NCBI RefSeq assembly: GCF_030160755.1 | Contig: NZ_BSOY01000019.1 | Coordinates: 1-39,183 of the forward strand | Direction: 5' to 3' | Source of the DNA: Brevundimonas denitrificans | Lineage (GTDB): Bacteria; Pseudomonadota; Alphaproteobacteria; Caulobacterales; Caulobacteraceae | DNA length: 39,183 nucleotides | Part shown: positions 17,983 to 29,521 of the stretch, in pieces | How positions within the stretch are numbered: position 1 is the first letter of the stretch | How the letters are laid out: each line of letters begins with the position of its first letter | Translations under genes and position numbers: made by a program | Notes under the pieces: model-generated | Told to the model about the DNA's origin: nothing | What the model saw: the letters and a program-made list of their open reading frames with translations, nothing else | The model's database searches: none

Positions 17983-19003
17983 GTCTGGCGGCGCTGCTCG
18001 CGGCTGTCGCCCTGCAGACGCCCGGCGTCGTGACATCCACGCCGGTGGTCGAGCTTCTCGGCCTGACGCCGCCCGAGGTCGCCGCCCGGCTCGGCGCGGC
18101 GCCCGATCCGACCGCGGATGAGGCCCTCCGGATCATGGACGGCGGTCATCTCGTCGAAATCCACCCGATCCAGCGATTCTGGCGCGAGCCCGCCATGCAC
18201 GGTGATCTGGGCGTCCGCCCCGGAGAGACGATCTGTCTGTCCGGCGTCCTTCCCCCGGCGCCTGGCGAGGCCGACGGAGCGCCGACCTTCAGTCGACTGG
18301 CCGCGGGAAGCCGGGGTCAGTTCGTCTTTGTGGACGGCGTGCTCCGGTCCGTCCATGTCACGGCGCGGCGCCCTGAGGGCGGGCCGTCCCCGCGCGATTT
18401 GAGGGCGGCGAGGGAGCACAGCCGCCGGCGGGCGCTGAACTTGCCGTGGGCGGCGGCGCCGGGCCGCCTTCCGCTCGGCGACGGCGGCGCTGCGATCATG
18501 CGACTCGAGCCCGCGGCCGGCCCGGATGCGGTCATGACGAGCGTCTGCCGGCCGACGCCGGACGCTGCTGAGGGTTCGTCCGTCGGCGACGACTGGCCTC
18601 TGGCCCTGGCGGGGGCGATGGTTCTGTTGCCCGTGTATGCGGCGACCCAGCCGTTTACCGCCGCCGAGAACCGGCGGGCCGAGCGCGAGGGCGGGGCGCT
18701 TGCGGCGCAACTCGCCCTGGGCGCGGAGCTGACGCAGTCCCCGGAGGAGATGGTCCACGGACGCCGCGGCGTGCGGGTGTTCCGCGACCGGGCCGATCCG
18801 GCCTTTGCGGTGGTCGCCGTCAAGACGGGCGTCAGAGGGAGCTCGGCGGGCCTGGCGCTGGCCGGCGTTCGGGACCGGCGCGTGGTCTGGACCGCAGGGC
18901 CCGCCGCGACGGGTCGACTGGCTCTGTCCGACGCCCTGTGCCTGAATGACGAGGGTCTGCTGGACGACGGGCGACCCGGATGCTCAGCCTACGGCTACCG
19001 CCC

Positions 19004-19007
<4 letters not shown>
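17979..19007 (+). CDS. Uncharacterised protein coupled to rlmE
   Basis: A 342-residue protein of unknown family. The start MSLAALLAAVALQTPGVV may be a short signal or anchor segment. The N-terminal part has an ELLGLTPPEVAARLGAAPD motif similar to small helical repeats in exported alphaproteobacterial proteins. The middle has a hydrophobic stretch (DWPLALAGAMVLLPVYAAT, about 207-225) that could be a membrane segment. The region after it is charged and ends with two cysteines. The ATG overlaps the rlmE stop by four bases, so translation is coupled, but nothing points to an RNA-related role. No catalytic motif was recognised. Confidence 0.75.
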
Positions 19008-21145
<2,138 letters not shown>

Positions 21146-21165
21146 TCGGAGAGGGGACTGAAGCC

Positions 21166-21567
21166 ATGGATATGACGCCTGAATTCATCGCGCTGGCCTT
21201 CGTGCTGATTCTCGCCATCGTGCAGATCGGCTGGGCCGCCAGCGCGCGGACGGCGGACCTGGGTCTGAAATGGAACGCCGGCGCCCGGGACGGCGAGGCG
21301 CCCCCGCCCGGAAAGCTGGCCGGACGTCTGACCCGCGCCCAGGCCAATCTGTTCGAAACCCTGCCGATCTTCGCCGCCGCCGTGATTATGGCGCATGTGG
21401 CTGGCAAGGACGGCGGCCCCCTGACCCTGTGGGGGACGCACCTCTATCTTTTCGGCCGCGTGATCTACCTGCCGCTCTACGCCTTCGGCGTCGCCTATGT
21501 CCGGTCACTGGTCTGGGCGGCGTCGTTCGTGGGGCTGCTCATGATCATCGCCGCCCTTTTCGTCTGA
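21166..21567 (+). CDS. MAPEG-family membrane protein
   Basis: A 133-residue protein with about four hydrophobic helices: IALAFVLILAIVQIGWAA, LPIFAAAVIMAHVAG, HLYLFGRVIYLPLYAFGVAYV and WAASFVGLLMIIAALFV. The segment LTRAQANLFETLPIFAAAV is the MAPEG (membrane-associated eicosanoid/glutathione metabolism) signature with its conserved Asn and Glu, and GRVIYLPLYAFGV fits the last part of the family. Bacterial members are mostly uncharacterised; some have glutathione transferase or peroxidase activity. It lies 20 bases after guaB and nine bases before the RsmB-like gene. Confidence 0.87.
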   Translation: MDMTPEFIALAFVLILAIVQIGWAASARTADLGLKWNAGARDGEAPPPGKLAGRLTRAQANLFETLPIFAAAVIMAHVAGKDGGPLTLWGTHLYLFGRVIYLPLYAFGVAYVRSLVWAASFVGLLMIIAALFV

Positions 21568-21576
21568 AAGCCCGCC

Positions 21577-22983
21577 TTGACCCCAGCCGCCCGTCTCGCC
21601 GCCGCCGCCTCCGTTCTGGACAGCATCGCCCAGGGCCGCGCCCCCGCCGAGGTGGTGATCAAGGCCTGGGGCGCCGCCAACCGCTATGCCGGGTCCGGCG
21701 ACCGCCGCGCCGTGGCCGAGCGCGTCTATCAGGTGCTGCGCGCCCGCGGCCGTCTGGTCGCGGCCATGGGCGGGCGTGAGGACGGTCGGGCGCTGGTCGT
21801 CGGGGCCCTGGCCTTCCTCGACAATCTGTCGCTGGAAGAGATCGAGGCCCTGCATTCCGGCGAGGGCTACGGCCCGCGGCCGCTGTCGAAACAGGAGCGG
21901 GCCCGGATCGCGGCGGGGGAGGGCGACCTGCCCCAGACCGCGACCGACCTGCCGGCCTTCGTGGTCGAGGACCTGAAGGCGACCTTCGGCGATCGCTGGA
22001 GCGAGGAGGCCGCGGGCCTGATGGCCCGCGCGCCGGTCGATCTGCGCGTCAACACCGCAAAGACCACGGTCGAGGCCGCGCGCGCGGAACTGAAGGCGAC
22101 CGGCCTGACGCCGGAGCGCACGCCCTGGTCCGCCGTCGGGCTGCGCCTGCCGTCGGAGCCGGCGCCGAACGTCCAGGCGCTGGACGCCTTCAACGCCGGC
22201 CGTATCGAGATCCAGGACGAAGGCAGCCAACTGACCGCCTGGGTGGCCGGCGCCGGCCTGTCGTTCACGCCGGACAGCATCGTGGTCGACTATTGCGCCG
22301 GCGGCGGCGGCAAGACGCTGGCGCTGGCGGTGCAGGGTCTGCCCGCCGCCGATCCGGCCCGGGTCGCCGCGCCCAGCCCGGCCGGCTGGTCGCCGACCGG
22401 CGCCGATGAGCTTGCGGCGGCGAAGAGCGAGCCGGCGGCCGCGCCGATGCGGCTGATCGCCTGCGACGTGGTGCAGAAGCGGCTCGACAACATCCGTCCG
22501 CGTCTGTCCCGCGCCGGCGTCGCCGCCGACCTGCGGCTGATCGGCCAGAACGGCGGCGGGGTGGAGGAATTCAACGGCAAGGCCGATCTGGTCTTCGTCG
22601 ACGCCCCCTGCAGCGGCTCCGGCGCCTGGCGTCGGCGTCCCGAGGACGCGTGGCGGCTCAAGGCCGACGAGATCGAGCGGCTGCACGCCCTGCAACTGCG
22701 CATCCTCGGCCAGGCCGCGGCGCTGGTGAAGCCGGGCGGACGGCTGGTCTATGTCACCTGTTCGATCCTGAGCCGCGAGAACGAGGCCGTCGCCGACGCC
22801 TTCGAAGCCGCCCACGCCGGCTTCCGCCCGTTACCGGTCGCCGATGCGCTGGCCGCCGACACCATCACCGACGCCGCCCGCACGCGTCTGGCCGGGGCGG
22901 CGACGGGCGGCCGCCTGCGCCTGTCGCCGGCCTCGACCGGGACGGACGGCTTCTTCATCGCCCTCTACGAGCGGCGGGCGTGA
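21577..22983 (+). CDS. RsmB/RsmF-type RNA cytosine-C5 methyltransferase
   Basis: A 468-residue SAM-dependent m5C methyltransferase. The Rossmann domain shows VDYCAGGGGKTLALA, the nucleophile-region DAPCSGSGAWRRRPE and the second catalytic cysteine in VYVTCSILSREN. The N-terminal NusB-like helical region (SVLDSIAQGRAPAEVVI) supports the RsmB subgroup acting on 16S C967. A Pro/Ala-rich insertion of about 30 residues follows motif I, a region that is normally short. The start is a TTG at 21577, ten bases after the MAPEG stop; no better ATG or GTG was found nearby. Its stop overlaps the nucleosidase GTG. Confidence 0.88.
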   Translation: MTPAARLAAAASVLDSIAQGRAPAEVVIKAWGAANRYAGSGDRRAVAERVYQVLRARGRLVAAMGGREDGRALVVGALAFLDNLSLEEIEALHSGEGYGPRPLSKQERARIAAGEGDLPQTATDLPAFVVEDLKATFGDRWSEEAAGLMARAPVDLRVNTAKTTVEAARAELKATGLTPERTPWSAVGLRLPSEPAPNVQALDAFNAGRIEIQDEGSQLTAWVAGAGLSFTPDSIVVDYCAGGGGKTLALAVQGLPAADPARVAAPSPAGWSPTGADELAAAKSEPAAAPMRLIACDVVQKRLDNIRPRLSRAGVAADLRLIGQNGGGVEEFNGKADLVFVDAPCSGSGAWRRRPEDAWRLKADEIERLHALQLRILGQAAALVKPGGRLVYVTCSILSRENEAVADAFEAAHAGFRPLPVADALAADTITDAARTRLAGAATGGRLRLSPASTGTDGFFIALYERRA

Positions 22984-23627
22984 GCCGGGACTGGACCCTT
23001 TCCAGCTTCGGTCCGAAGACCGCCCTCTGCGTCATGGCCGCCGAACCCGAATACGGCCCGGCCCTGCGCAGCCGCATCCGCCCGCTGATCACCGGCGTCG
23101 GCCCCGTCGAATCCGCCGCGGCGGTCAGCCACGCGCTGGCTGTGTTGCAGGCCGGGGACGTCCTGCCTGAGCTCGTCGTCTCTCTCGGCTCGGCGGGTTC
23201 GCGCACGCTTGAGCATGCCCGCGTCTACCGGGTGAGCGAGGTCAGCTATCGCGACATGGACGCGAGCGTCCTCGGCTTTCCGAAGGGGGAGACGCCGTAT
23301 CCGCGGATCGCCGCCGTCCTGCCGCTGGCTGATGGCCCCGCGGCCCTGCCTGCGGCCCGACTGGCCACGGGCGGAAGCGTCGTCTCCGGAGCCGGCTATG
23401 ACGCCGTCGACGCCGACATGGTCGACATGGAGACCTTCGCCGTGGTCCGCGCCGCCGCCCGTTTCGGCCTGCCGGTGATCGGGCTGCGCGGCGTCTCGGA
23501 CGGCCGCGCCGACCTCTCCCGCCTTGAGCACTGGACCGACGCCCTGGCCGAGATCGACCTGCGGCTGGCCGAGGCCCTCGACCTGTTGCATGACCATTTC
23601 ACGCCTGTTCTCACGGAGCCCGCATGA
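22980..23627 (+). CDS. Nucleosidase of the MTA/SAH nucleosidase/phosphorylase family
   Basis: A 215-residue cytoplasmic enzyme of the PNP_UDP_1 fold. Visible are [15 protein letters not shown] near the start, the phosphate/ribose loop [11 protein letters not shown], the substrate glutamate in [14 protein letters not shown], and the catalytic-type aspartate in RGVSDGRAD. These match 5'-methylthioadenosine/S-adenosylhomocysteine nucleosidases, although purine nucleoside phosphorylase activity cannot be excluded. The GTG at 22980 overlaps the methyltransferase stop (GTGA), and its own stop overlaps the guaA ATG (ATGA), so it is coupled on both sides. SAH is the by-product of the upstream methyltransferase, which gives a plausible link. 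Confidence 0.85.
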   Translation: MSRDWTLSSFGPKTALCVMAAEPEYGPALRSRIRPLITGVGPVESAAAVSHALAVLQAGDVLPELVVSLGSAGSRTLEHARVYRVSEVSYRDMDASVLGFPKGETPYPRIAAVLPLADGPAALPAARLATGGSVVSGAGYDAVDADMVDMETFAVVRAAARFGLPVIGLRGVSDGRADLSRLEHWTDALAEIDLRLAEALDLLHDHFTPVLTEPA

Positions 23628-25186
23628 CCGCCCCCGCTGATCACCAGAAGGTCCTGATCGTCGACTTCGGCAGCCAGGTCACCCAGTTGATCGCCCGACG
23701 CCTGCGCGAGGCCAACGTCTATTGCGAGATCCATCCGTTCAACAAGGCCGAGGCGGTGGTCGATGAGATGAAGCCGAAGGCCATCATCCTGTCCGGCGGC
23801 CCGGCCAGCGTGCTGGAGCCCGACAGCCCCCGCATCGGCCGCAAGCTATTCGACCTCGGCCTGCCGATGCTGGCCATCTGCTACGGCCAGCAGCTGCTGT
23901 GCGACGTGCTGGGCGGCAAGGTCGAGGGCGGCCATCACCGCGAGTTCGGACGGGCCGAGATCGTCATCGCCGACGAGACGCCGCTGTTCGCCGGCATCGG
24001 CGCGGTCGACCATCGCGAGCCGGTGTGGATGAGCCACGGCGACCGCGTCGCCGCCATTCCCGAAGGGTTCAGGGTCGTCGCCACCTCGGCCGGCGCGCCG
24101 TTCGCGGCCATCGCCGACGAGGCGCGGAAAATCTACGCCGTCCAGTTTCACCCCGAGGTCCACCACACGCCGCGCGGGACCGAAATCTATCGCAACTTCC
24201 TGTTCGGCATCGCCGGGCTGAAGGGCGACTGGACCATGGCCGCCTATCGCGACGAGAAGATCGCCCAGATCCGGGAACAGGTCGGCGACGCGAAAGTCAT
24301 CTGCGGCCTGTCGGGCGGCGTCGACTCCTCGGTCGCCGCCGTGCTGATCCACGAGGCCATCGGCGACCAGCTGACCTGCGTCTTCGTCGACACCGGCCTG
24401 CTGCGCAAGGACGAGGCCGAACAGGTCACGACCCTGTTCCGTGAGCACTACAACATCCCGCTGGTGCACGTTGACGCATCGAAGGAATTCCTCGGCGAAC
24501 TGGCCGGCGTCTCGGACCCCGAGACCAAGCGCAAGATCATCGGCCGGGTGTTCATCGAGATCTTCGACCGCGAGGCCCACAAGGTCGAGGGCGCGGAATT
24601 CCTCGCCCAGGGCACCCTCTATCCCGATGTGATCGAAAGCGTCTCGGCCTCGGGCGGACCGTCCGCCGTGATCAAGAGCCACCACAATGTCGGCGGCCTG
24701 CCGGACTTCATGAAGCTGAAACTGGTCGAGCCGTTGCGGGAACTGTTCAAGGACGAGGTCCGCGCCCTGGGCCGCGAGCTGGGCCTGTCCGACGCCTTCG
24801 TCGGACGCCACCCCTTCCCGGGGCCGGGCCTGGCCATCCGCATCCCCGGCGAGATCACCCCCGAGGCGGTCGAGACCCTGCAACAGGCCGACGCCATCTA
24901 CCTCGAGGAAATCCGCAAGGCCGGCCTCTACGACAGCATCTGGCAGGCCTTCGCCGTCCTGCTGCCGGTCAGGACCGTCGGCGTTATGGGCGACGCCCGC
25001 ACCTATGAGAAGGTGCTGGCCCTGCGCGCGGTCACCTCGACCGACGGCATGACCGCGGACTTCTTCGAGTTCCCGTGGGACGTTCTGGGCCGCTGCGCGA
25101 CGCGCATCGTCAATGAGGTCCGGGGTGTGAACCGGGTGGTCTATGACGTCACGTCCAAGCCGCCGGGCACGATCGAGTGGGAGTGA
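23624..25186 (+). CDS. guaA: GMP synthase (glutamine-hydrolysing)
   Basis: Aminates XMP to GMP using ammonia from glutamine. The 520-residue protein has a class I amidotransferase domain with C86 in AICYGQQ and H176/E178 in QFHPEVH, then the ATP pyrophosphatase domain with the P-loop LSGGVDSS (about 229-236), and the C-terminal dimerisation domain ending KPPGTIEWE. The ATG at 23624 overlaps the nucleosidase stop by four bases. It ends the guaB-to-guaA run. There is no clear terminator in the 39 bases before the convergent LysR gene. Confidence 0.98.
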   Translation: MTAPADHQKVLIVDFGSQVTQLIARRLREANVYCEIHPFNKAEAVVDEMKPKAIILSGGPASVLEPDSPRIGRKLFDLGLPMLAICYGQQLLCDVLGGKVEGGHHREFGRAEIVIADETPLFAGIGAVDHREPVWMSHGDRVAAIPEGFRVVATSAGAPFAAIADEARKIYAVQFHPEVHHTPRGTEIYRNFLFGIAGLKGDWTMAAYRDEKIAQIREQVGDAKVICGLSGGVDSSVAAVLIHEAIGDQLTCVFVDTGLLRKDEAEQVTTLFREHYNIPLVHVDASKEFLGELAGVSDPETKRKIIGRVFIEIFDREAHKVEGAEFLAQGTLYPDVIESVSASGGPSAVIKSHHNVGGLPDFMKLKLVEPLRELFKDEVRALGRELGLSDAFVGRHPFPGPGLAIRIPGEITPEAVETLQQADAIYLEEIRKAGLYDSIWQAFAVLLPVRTVGVMGDARTYEKVLALRAVTSTDGMTADFFEFPWDVLGRCATRIVNEVRGVNRVVYDVTSKPPGTIEWE

Positions 25187-25225
25187 GGGCCGAGGCGGAC
25201 CTCCGGGTTTCGCGACCGGATCGGT

Positions 25226-26104
25226 TCAGTCCGCGATAGCCTCATAGCTGAGCTTGAACGCGTCACGGAGCGCCGAGACGCGACGGTTGTCGAAGTCCGC
25301 GCCGCGGCAGGCGAAGGCGATCTGACGTGTCGGCGCGTTCTTCCCGAGCGATATCTGGCGAACGGGATAGGCGTCGACCATGGCGCCCCGCGCCTGCGGG
25401 ATGATCGAAACGCCGAGCCCGGACGAGACCATGGCCAGGACCGCCTCGATAGACTCCAGCTCGAATTTGGGCGTCATCGAAGGCGCGACCCGGCGCATAT
25501 AGGTCGCGGCGACGCGACCGCTTGTGAGCGAGGTGTCGAACTGCAGCCAGTTGTAGCGCCGGACCAGGCCCGCGATGGACTCACCCTCGCTGTCAGGCGG
25601 GGCGACGAACACGAACGGCTGCTCGGTCAGGTCCTCCCAGTACAGCCGGCTTGACCCGCCGGACGTCGGACGGATGAGGGCGGCTCCGTCCAGGCGGCCC
25701 GCCTTGAGCTGGTCGAGAAGTTCAACCGAATCACCCTGTATCACCCGGACGCTCAACTCCGGATGCCGGCGATTGATCTCTCGCAGGACGTGCGGAATCA
25801 TCGTCGGCTGCAACGACCGGATCGTGCCGAGAACCACCCGGCCTGTCAGGGCGATGGTCTGACGCGTGCGCGCGGCCTCGACGGCATCCAGCGCGGCGCG
25901 CACGTTCTCGGTCAGCTCCCGGGCGAGCGGAGTCGGTTTCGAGGTCCGTCCGGACCGGTCGAAAAGGGGTTGCCCCAGATACTCCTCAAGGCGCTTGACC
26001 TGAAGGCTCACGGCGCTGGCGCTCAGGCCCATGTCCTCTGCCGCGCCGGCGAAACTGCCGTTCCGCAGGATGGAATCCAGGGTGATGAAGAACTCGAACT
26101 TCAC
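25226..26104 (-). CDS. LysR-type transcriptional regulator of the catabolic locus
   Basis: A 292-residue LysR protein, a normal length. The N-terminal winged HTH is clear: FITLDSILRNGSFAGAAEDMGLSASAVSLQVKRLEEYLGQPLFDR. A periplasmic-binding-protein-like effector domain follows (VVLGTIRSLQPTMIPHVL, then ELLDQLKAGRLDGAALI). The GTG at 26104 is chosen because GGGAGG lies six to seven bases upstream and it gives the usual family start; a longer reading from 26209 would run into the operator region. It is divergent from the aldehyde dehydrogenase operon, the standard arrangement for a LysR activator of neighbouring catabolic genes. The effector is probably a pathway substrate or intermediate. Confidence 0.93.
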   Translation of the reverse strand: MKFEFFITLDSILRNGSFAGAAEDMGLSASAVSLQVKRLEEYLGQPLFDRSGRTSKPTPLARELTENVRAALDAVEAARTRQTIALTGRVVLGTIRSLQPTMIPHVLREINRRHPELSVRVIQGDSVELLDQLKAGRLDGAALIRPTSGGSSRLYWEDLTEQPFVFVAPPDSEGESIAGLVRRYNWLQFDTSLTSGRVAATYMRRVAPSMTPKFELESIEAVLAMVSSGLGVSIIPQARGAMVDAYPVRQISLGKNAPTRQIAFACRGADFDNRRVSALRDAFKLSYEAIAD

Positions 26105-26170
26105 GTGGGACCTCCCGGCCTGACCAGCGCTCTCCGCGCGCCGGACCCGGTATGCGCGTATGATGATGAT

Positions 26171-26203
26171 AGATGAGATTACCTCATCTTTCGCTGAACG
26201 AAA
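26171..26203. promoter_or_regulatory. Two adjacent LysR-type T-N11-A boxes
   Basis: The first inverted repeat is AGATGAG-N5-CTCATCT (26171-26189) and the second TTTCG-N5-CGAAA (26189-26203). Each contains a T-N11-A core (26174/26186 and 26190/26202), and their centres are 16 bases apart. They lie between the divergent LysR gene and the aldehyde dehydrogenase gene, where LysR recognition and activation sites are expected. The surrounding bases are unusually AT-rich. No confident -35/-10 pair was found for either gene. Confidence 0.65.
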
Positions 26204-26330
26204 CATCACTATTGCTTTAGTTCAGCCGGGTCTACGTCTCTTCGTACGGGTTCAGGTCCAGGGATACGTCCCGGCCTGCACCCCGACCGACACGCCCGAA
26301 GAGGCGCTTGCGGTTAGGGAAGGAAATACA

Positions 26331-27761
26331 GTGCCACGCGAACACGCGATCAAACTGCTCATCGACGGCGTCTGGGTTGAGGGCGACGGAGACTCCATCT
26401 CCGTTGTCGACAAATACTCGGGCCAGCCGATCGGTCTCATCCAGAGCGCCTCGACCGCCCAGGTCGACGCCGCGGTCTCCGCGGCGCGCCGCTCGTTCGA
26501 GTCCATCAAGCTTGAGCCCCATGAACGCTACCGGCTTCTGATGCGGGTCGCGGACCTGATCGAGGCCAACCGCGATGCGCTCGCCGAGCTGATCATCAGC
26601 GAATCCGGCGTGCCATGGAAGGATTCGAACAATGAGGTCGGCCGCGCCGCCGAGACCTTCCGCCTGTCGGCCGAGGAGGCCAGACGTCTGGTCGGCGAGA
26701 TGGTGCCCATCCAGGGCGCCGCGGGGCAGTCACACCGGATGGCGTTCACGATCCGCGTCCCGCGCGGTGTCGTCGGCGGCATCAGCTCGTTCAACTCGCC
26801 GCTCAACATGGTCGCCCACAAGGTCGCGCCTGCGCTGGCGGCCGGCAACAGCGTGGTCTTCAAGCCGCCGGCGGCGACGCCCCTGTCCGCGACGCGGCTG
26901 TTCGAGCTGATGCTCGAGGCCGGCGTGCCGCCCACCCATATCAATCTCGTGCATGGTGAAGGCCGCGGCGTCGGCCAGCAGCTGGTCGATCATGAAGGCA
27001 TCGACTTCTTCACCTTCACCGGCAGCACGCCGGTCGGCAAACTCATCCGCCAGAGCCGTGGGCTGCGCCCGGTCGCCCTGGAGTTGGGCAGCATCGCCGC
27101 CACCATCGTCTGCGCCGACGCCGATCTTGATCGGGCGGCCCTGCGGTGCGCCCAGTCGGGCTTCCGCCGTCAGGGACAGGCCTGCACCTCGACCCAACGC
27201 CTGTTCGTCCAGCGGGAGATCCTCGAGACCTTCACCGCGAAACTGATGTCGGAGGTCGCGTCGCTGGTGGTCGGGGATCCGCGCGATCACCACACCGATG
27301 TCGGGCCGATGATCAGCGAGAAGGATGCGGCCCGTGCCGAGGCCTGGGTCCAGGAGGCCGTCGCCCAGGGCGCGACCCTGCTGGCCGGCGGCGTCCGGAC
27401 CGGCTCCGTGCTGCCGCCGACCGTGCTGACGGACGTCACGCCGGGCATGCGGGTCCTGTGTGAGGAGATCTTCGCTCCCGTCTTGTCGATCATTCCGTTC
27501 GATACGCTCGATGAGGCCATCGACCGGGTCAATGCGACCGAGTTCGGGCTCGCCGCAGGCCTGTTCACCCGCGACATCCAGCGGGCCCTCGAGGGCGCGG
27601 CGCGCCTGCATGTCGGCGTGGTCCACCTCAACGACGCCTCGAGCAGCCGCGTCGACCTCATCCCGTTCGCCGGGGTGAAGGAAAGCGGTGTCGGCGTCGA
27701 AGGCCCGAAATACGCGATCCGCGAGATGACTGAAGAGCGCCTCGTGACGGTGACCCTGTGA
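26331..27761 (+). CDS. NAD(P)-dependent aldehyde dehydrogenase
   Basis: A 476-residue ALDH-superfamily enzyme oxidising an aldehyde to the acid. The catalytic C285 lies in GQACTSTQR, general base E251 in ALELGS, the oxyanion-hole N155 in FNSPLN, and the cofactor loop is TFTGSTPVG. Late motifs EEIFAP and FAGVKESGVGVEG are intact. The usual ELGG is ELGS here, and the usual PWNFP segment is FNSPLN, as in salicylaldehyde/vanillin-type or semialdehyde members; the substrate cannot be fixed. The GTG at 26331 is chosen for the strong GGAAGGA seven bases upstream; an open extension to 26160 would overlap the operator. It is the first gene of a four-gene overlapping operon. Confidence 0.92.
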   Translation: MPREHAIKLLIDGVWVEGDGDSISVVDKYSGQPIGLIQSASTAQVDAAVSAARRSFESIKLEPHERYRLLMRVADLIEANRDALAELIISESGVPWKDSNNEVGRAAETFRLSAEEARRLVGEMVPIQGAAGQSHRMAFTIRVPRGVVGGISSFNSPLNMVAHKVAPALAAGNSVVFKPPAATPLSATRLFELMLEAGVPPTHINLVHGEGRGVGQQLVDHEGIDFFTFTGSTPVGKLIRQSRGLRPVALELGSIAATIVCADADLDRAALRCAQSGFRRQGQACTSTQRLFVQREILETFTAKLMSEVASLVVGDPRDHHTDVGPMISEKDAARAEAWVQEAVAQGATLLAGGVRTGSVLPPTVLTDVTPGMRVLCEEIFAPVLSIIPFDTLDEAIDRVNATEFGLAAGLFTRDIQRALEGAARLHVGVVHLNDASSSRVDLIPFAGVKESGVGVEGPKYAIREMTEERLVTVTL

Positions 27762-29521
27762 TGGACGGAACAATGAACGAGCAAGGCGTGACCGGCGCGA
27801 TCTTCATGGCCCAGTGCCTGAAGGAGGAGGGCGTCGAGAAGGTCTTCGGCCAGTGCGGCCACACCAACTACGCCCTCATCGACGCCTGCCAGCGGCTGGG
27901 CATCGAATACATCTCCTTCCGTCACGAGCAGCAGGCGGTCCACGCGGCCGACGCCTACTATCGGGTGTCGAAGAAGCTGGCGGTCATCAACGTGCACCTG
28001 TCGCCCGGCCTGACCAATACGGTCACCGGCGTCGCCTCCGCCGCCATGGACGGCACGCCGATGGTGGTGATCACCGGCAACACGCCGTCCTACCATCACC
28101 CCCGCGAGGCCCATCAGAGCATGCGGCTGCATGCCGACGCCTCCCAGGGCGACATCTTCCGGCCGATCTGCAAGCGGGTCTGGCGCGTCGACGACGCCAA
28201 ATTCCTGCCCGAGATCATGCATCGCGCCCTGAACATCGCCCAGACCGGGCGGCCCGGCGCCGTGCTGCTCGACATCCCGATGGACGTCTTCTCGCAGAAG
28301 ATTTCGGCCGCCCCGGTGACGCGTTCGCGTCGTCCCAACTTCCCCCGCTCGATGGGCGACGCCCAGGGTGTGGCCGAGGCGGCCCGTCTTTTGTCCTCCG
28401 CCGCCAATCCGGTCATCTTCGCCGGCAACGGCGTGGCGCTGTCGGGCGCCTTCGCAGAACTCCAGGCTCTGGCCGAACGGCTGGGCGCGCCGGTGGCCAC
28501 CACCCTGGTCGGCAAGGGCGTCTTCCCCGAAACCCATCCCTTGTCGCTGGGCACCACCGGCATCTGGGGCTCGCGGGTCGCCAACGAAAGCGCCCGCAAC
28601 GCCGACGTCATCCTGGCCGTCGGCACGGCCTTCGGGGAGGCGGACTGCAGCTCCTGGCGGCCCGAGCACACCTTCAACATCCCCGGCACGAAGCTGATCC
28701 AGATCGACATCGATCCCCAGGAGATCGGCAAGAGCTATCCTGTCGACATCGGCATTCTCGGCGACGCCAGGGCGACGCTGGCCCAGCTTGCCGCTGCGCT
28801 CGCGGATACGCCCCGACCGACTGCCGCGGCCCAGGCCCAGGCTGCGGTCACGGCGTCGCGCAAGGCGGCCTGGCGTGAGGAGCTGAAAAACACCCAGCTG
28901 GTCGACACCAAGCCGATCCACCCGGCCCGCCTGCTCATGGAGCTGTCGAAGGCGGCCCCCGCCGATGCGGTGTTCGTCACGGATGTGGGCTGGAACAAGA
29001 ACGGCGCGGGCCAGCAGCTTGAGATCGCCAGCCCGGCCGGATTCATCACCAGCGGCGGCATGGCGACGATGGGCTATTCGCCCGGCGCCGCGATCGGGGC
29101 CAAGCTGGGCGCGCCGGAGCGCAAGGTGCTCGGCCTCGTCGGCGACGGCGGCCTGATGTCGGTTCTGGGCGCCCTGACCACGGCGGTCGAACTGGACATC
29201 CCGGTCCTCTGGGTGCTGTTCAACAACTTCTGCTATTCGACCATCCGCACCGTCGGCACGACCTATTTCGACAACAGCTACGGCACCGAATTCCGGACGC
29301 CGGACGGCGAGCTCTACAATCCCGATTTCCAGATGCTGGCCAAATCCTTCGGGATCGAGTCGGCGTTGATCGAGGAGCCCGACGACCTCGAGGCCGGGAT
29401 CAAGGCCGCCCTGGCCAAGGACGTTCCCTTCCTGCTCGAAGTCCGCACCCGCGGCGACGTCCCCATGCCGCGCACCGGCTACTGGGACATCGCCGACTTC
29501 CTGGCGCACGGCAATGACTGA
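27761..29521 (+). CDS. Thiamine-diphosphate-dependent enzyme (acetolactate synthase / acyl-CoA lyase superfamily)
   Basis: A 586-residue protein with the three-domain layout of the ALS, oxalyl-CoA decarboxylase and 2-hydroxyacyl-CoA lyase superfamily. The activating glutamate is E56 in FRHEQQAVHAAD; the cofactor motif is GDG at 461-463 followed 24 residues later by NN at 488-489. The central domain (FAGNGVALSGAF) is the nucleotide-binding type. The reaction is not determined: it could decarboxylate a 2-oxo acid, ligate two carbonyl compounds, or cleave a 2-hydroxyacyl-CoA. The ATG at 27761 shares one base with the ALDH stop (TGATG); an ATG at 27773 is an alternative. It overlaps the CoA-transferase gene by eight bases, resembling the oxc/frc pairing. 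Confidence 0.88.
   Translation: MDGTMNEQGVTGAIFMAQCLKEEGVEKVFGQCGHTNYALIDACQRLGIEYISFRHEQQAVHAADAYYRVSKKLAVINVHLSPGLTNTVTGVASAAMDGTPMVVITGNTPSYHHPREAHQSMRLHADASQGDIFRPICKRVWRVDDAKFLPEIMHRALNIAQTGRPGAVLLDIPMDVFSQKISAAPVTRSRRPNFPRSMGDAQGVAEAARLLSSAANPVIFAGNGVALSGAFAELQALAERLGAPVATTLVGKGVFPETHPLSLGTTGIWGSRVANESARNADVILAVGTAFGEADCSSWRPEHTFNIPGTKLIQIDIDPQEIGKSYPVDIGILGDARATLAQLAAALADTPRPTAAAQAQAAVTASRKAAWREELKNTQLVDTKPIHPARLLMELSKAAPADAVFVTDVGWNKNGAGQQLEIASPAGFITSGGMATMGYSPGAAIGAKLGAPERKVLGLVGDGGLMSVLGALTTAVELDIPVLWVLFNNFCYSTIRTVGTTYFDNSYGTEFRTPDGELYNPDFQMLAKSFGIESALIEEPDDLEAGIKAALAKDVPFLLEVRTRGDVPMPRTGYWDIADFLAHGND

Noticed and set aside
26105..26209. N-terminal extension of the LysR protein
   Set aside because: It would overlap the operator region and precede the normal HTH start; GTG at 26104 has GGGAGG in place.
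26160..26330. N-terminal extension of the aldehyde dehydrogenase
   Set aside because: The in-frame extension covers the LysR boxes and has no ribosome-binding site, whereas GTG at 26331 has a strong one and matches the family start.
27287..29509. A 740-codon minus-strand frame
   Set aside because: Antisense to the ALDH and ThDP genes; no domain, no ribosome-binding site.
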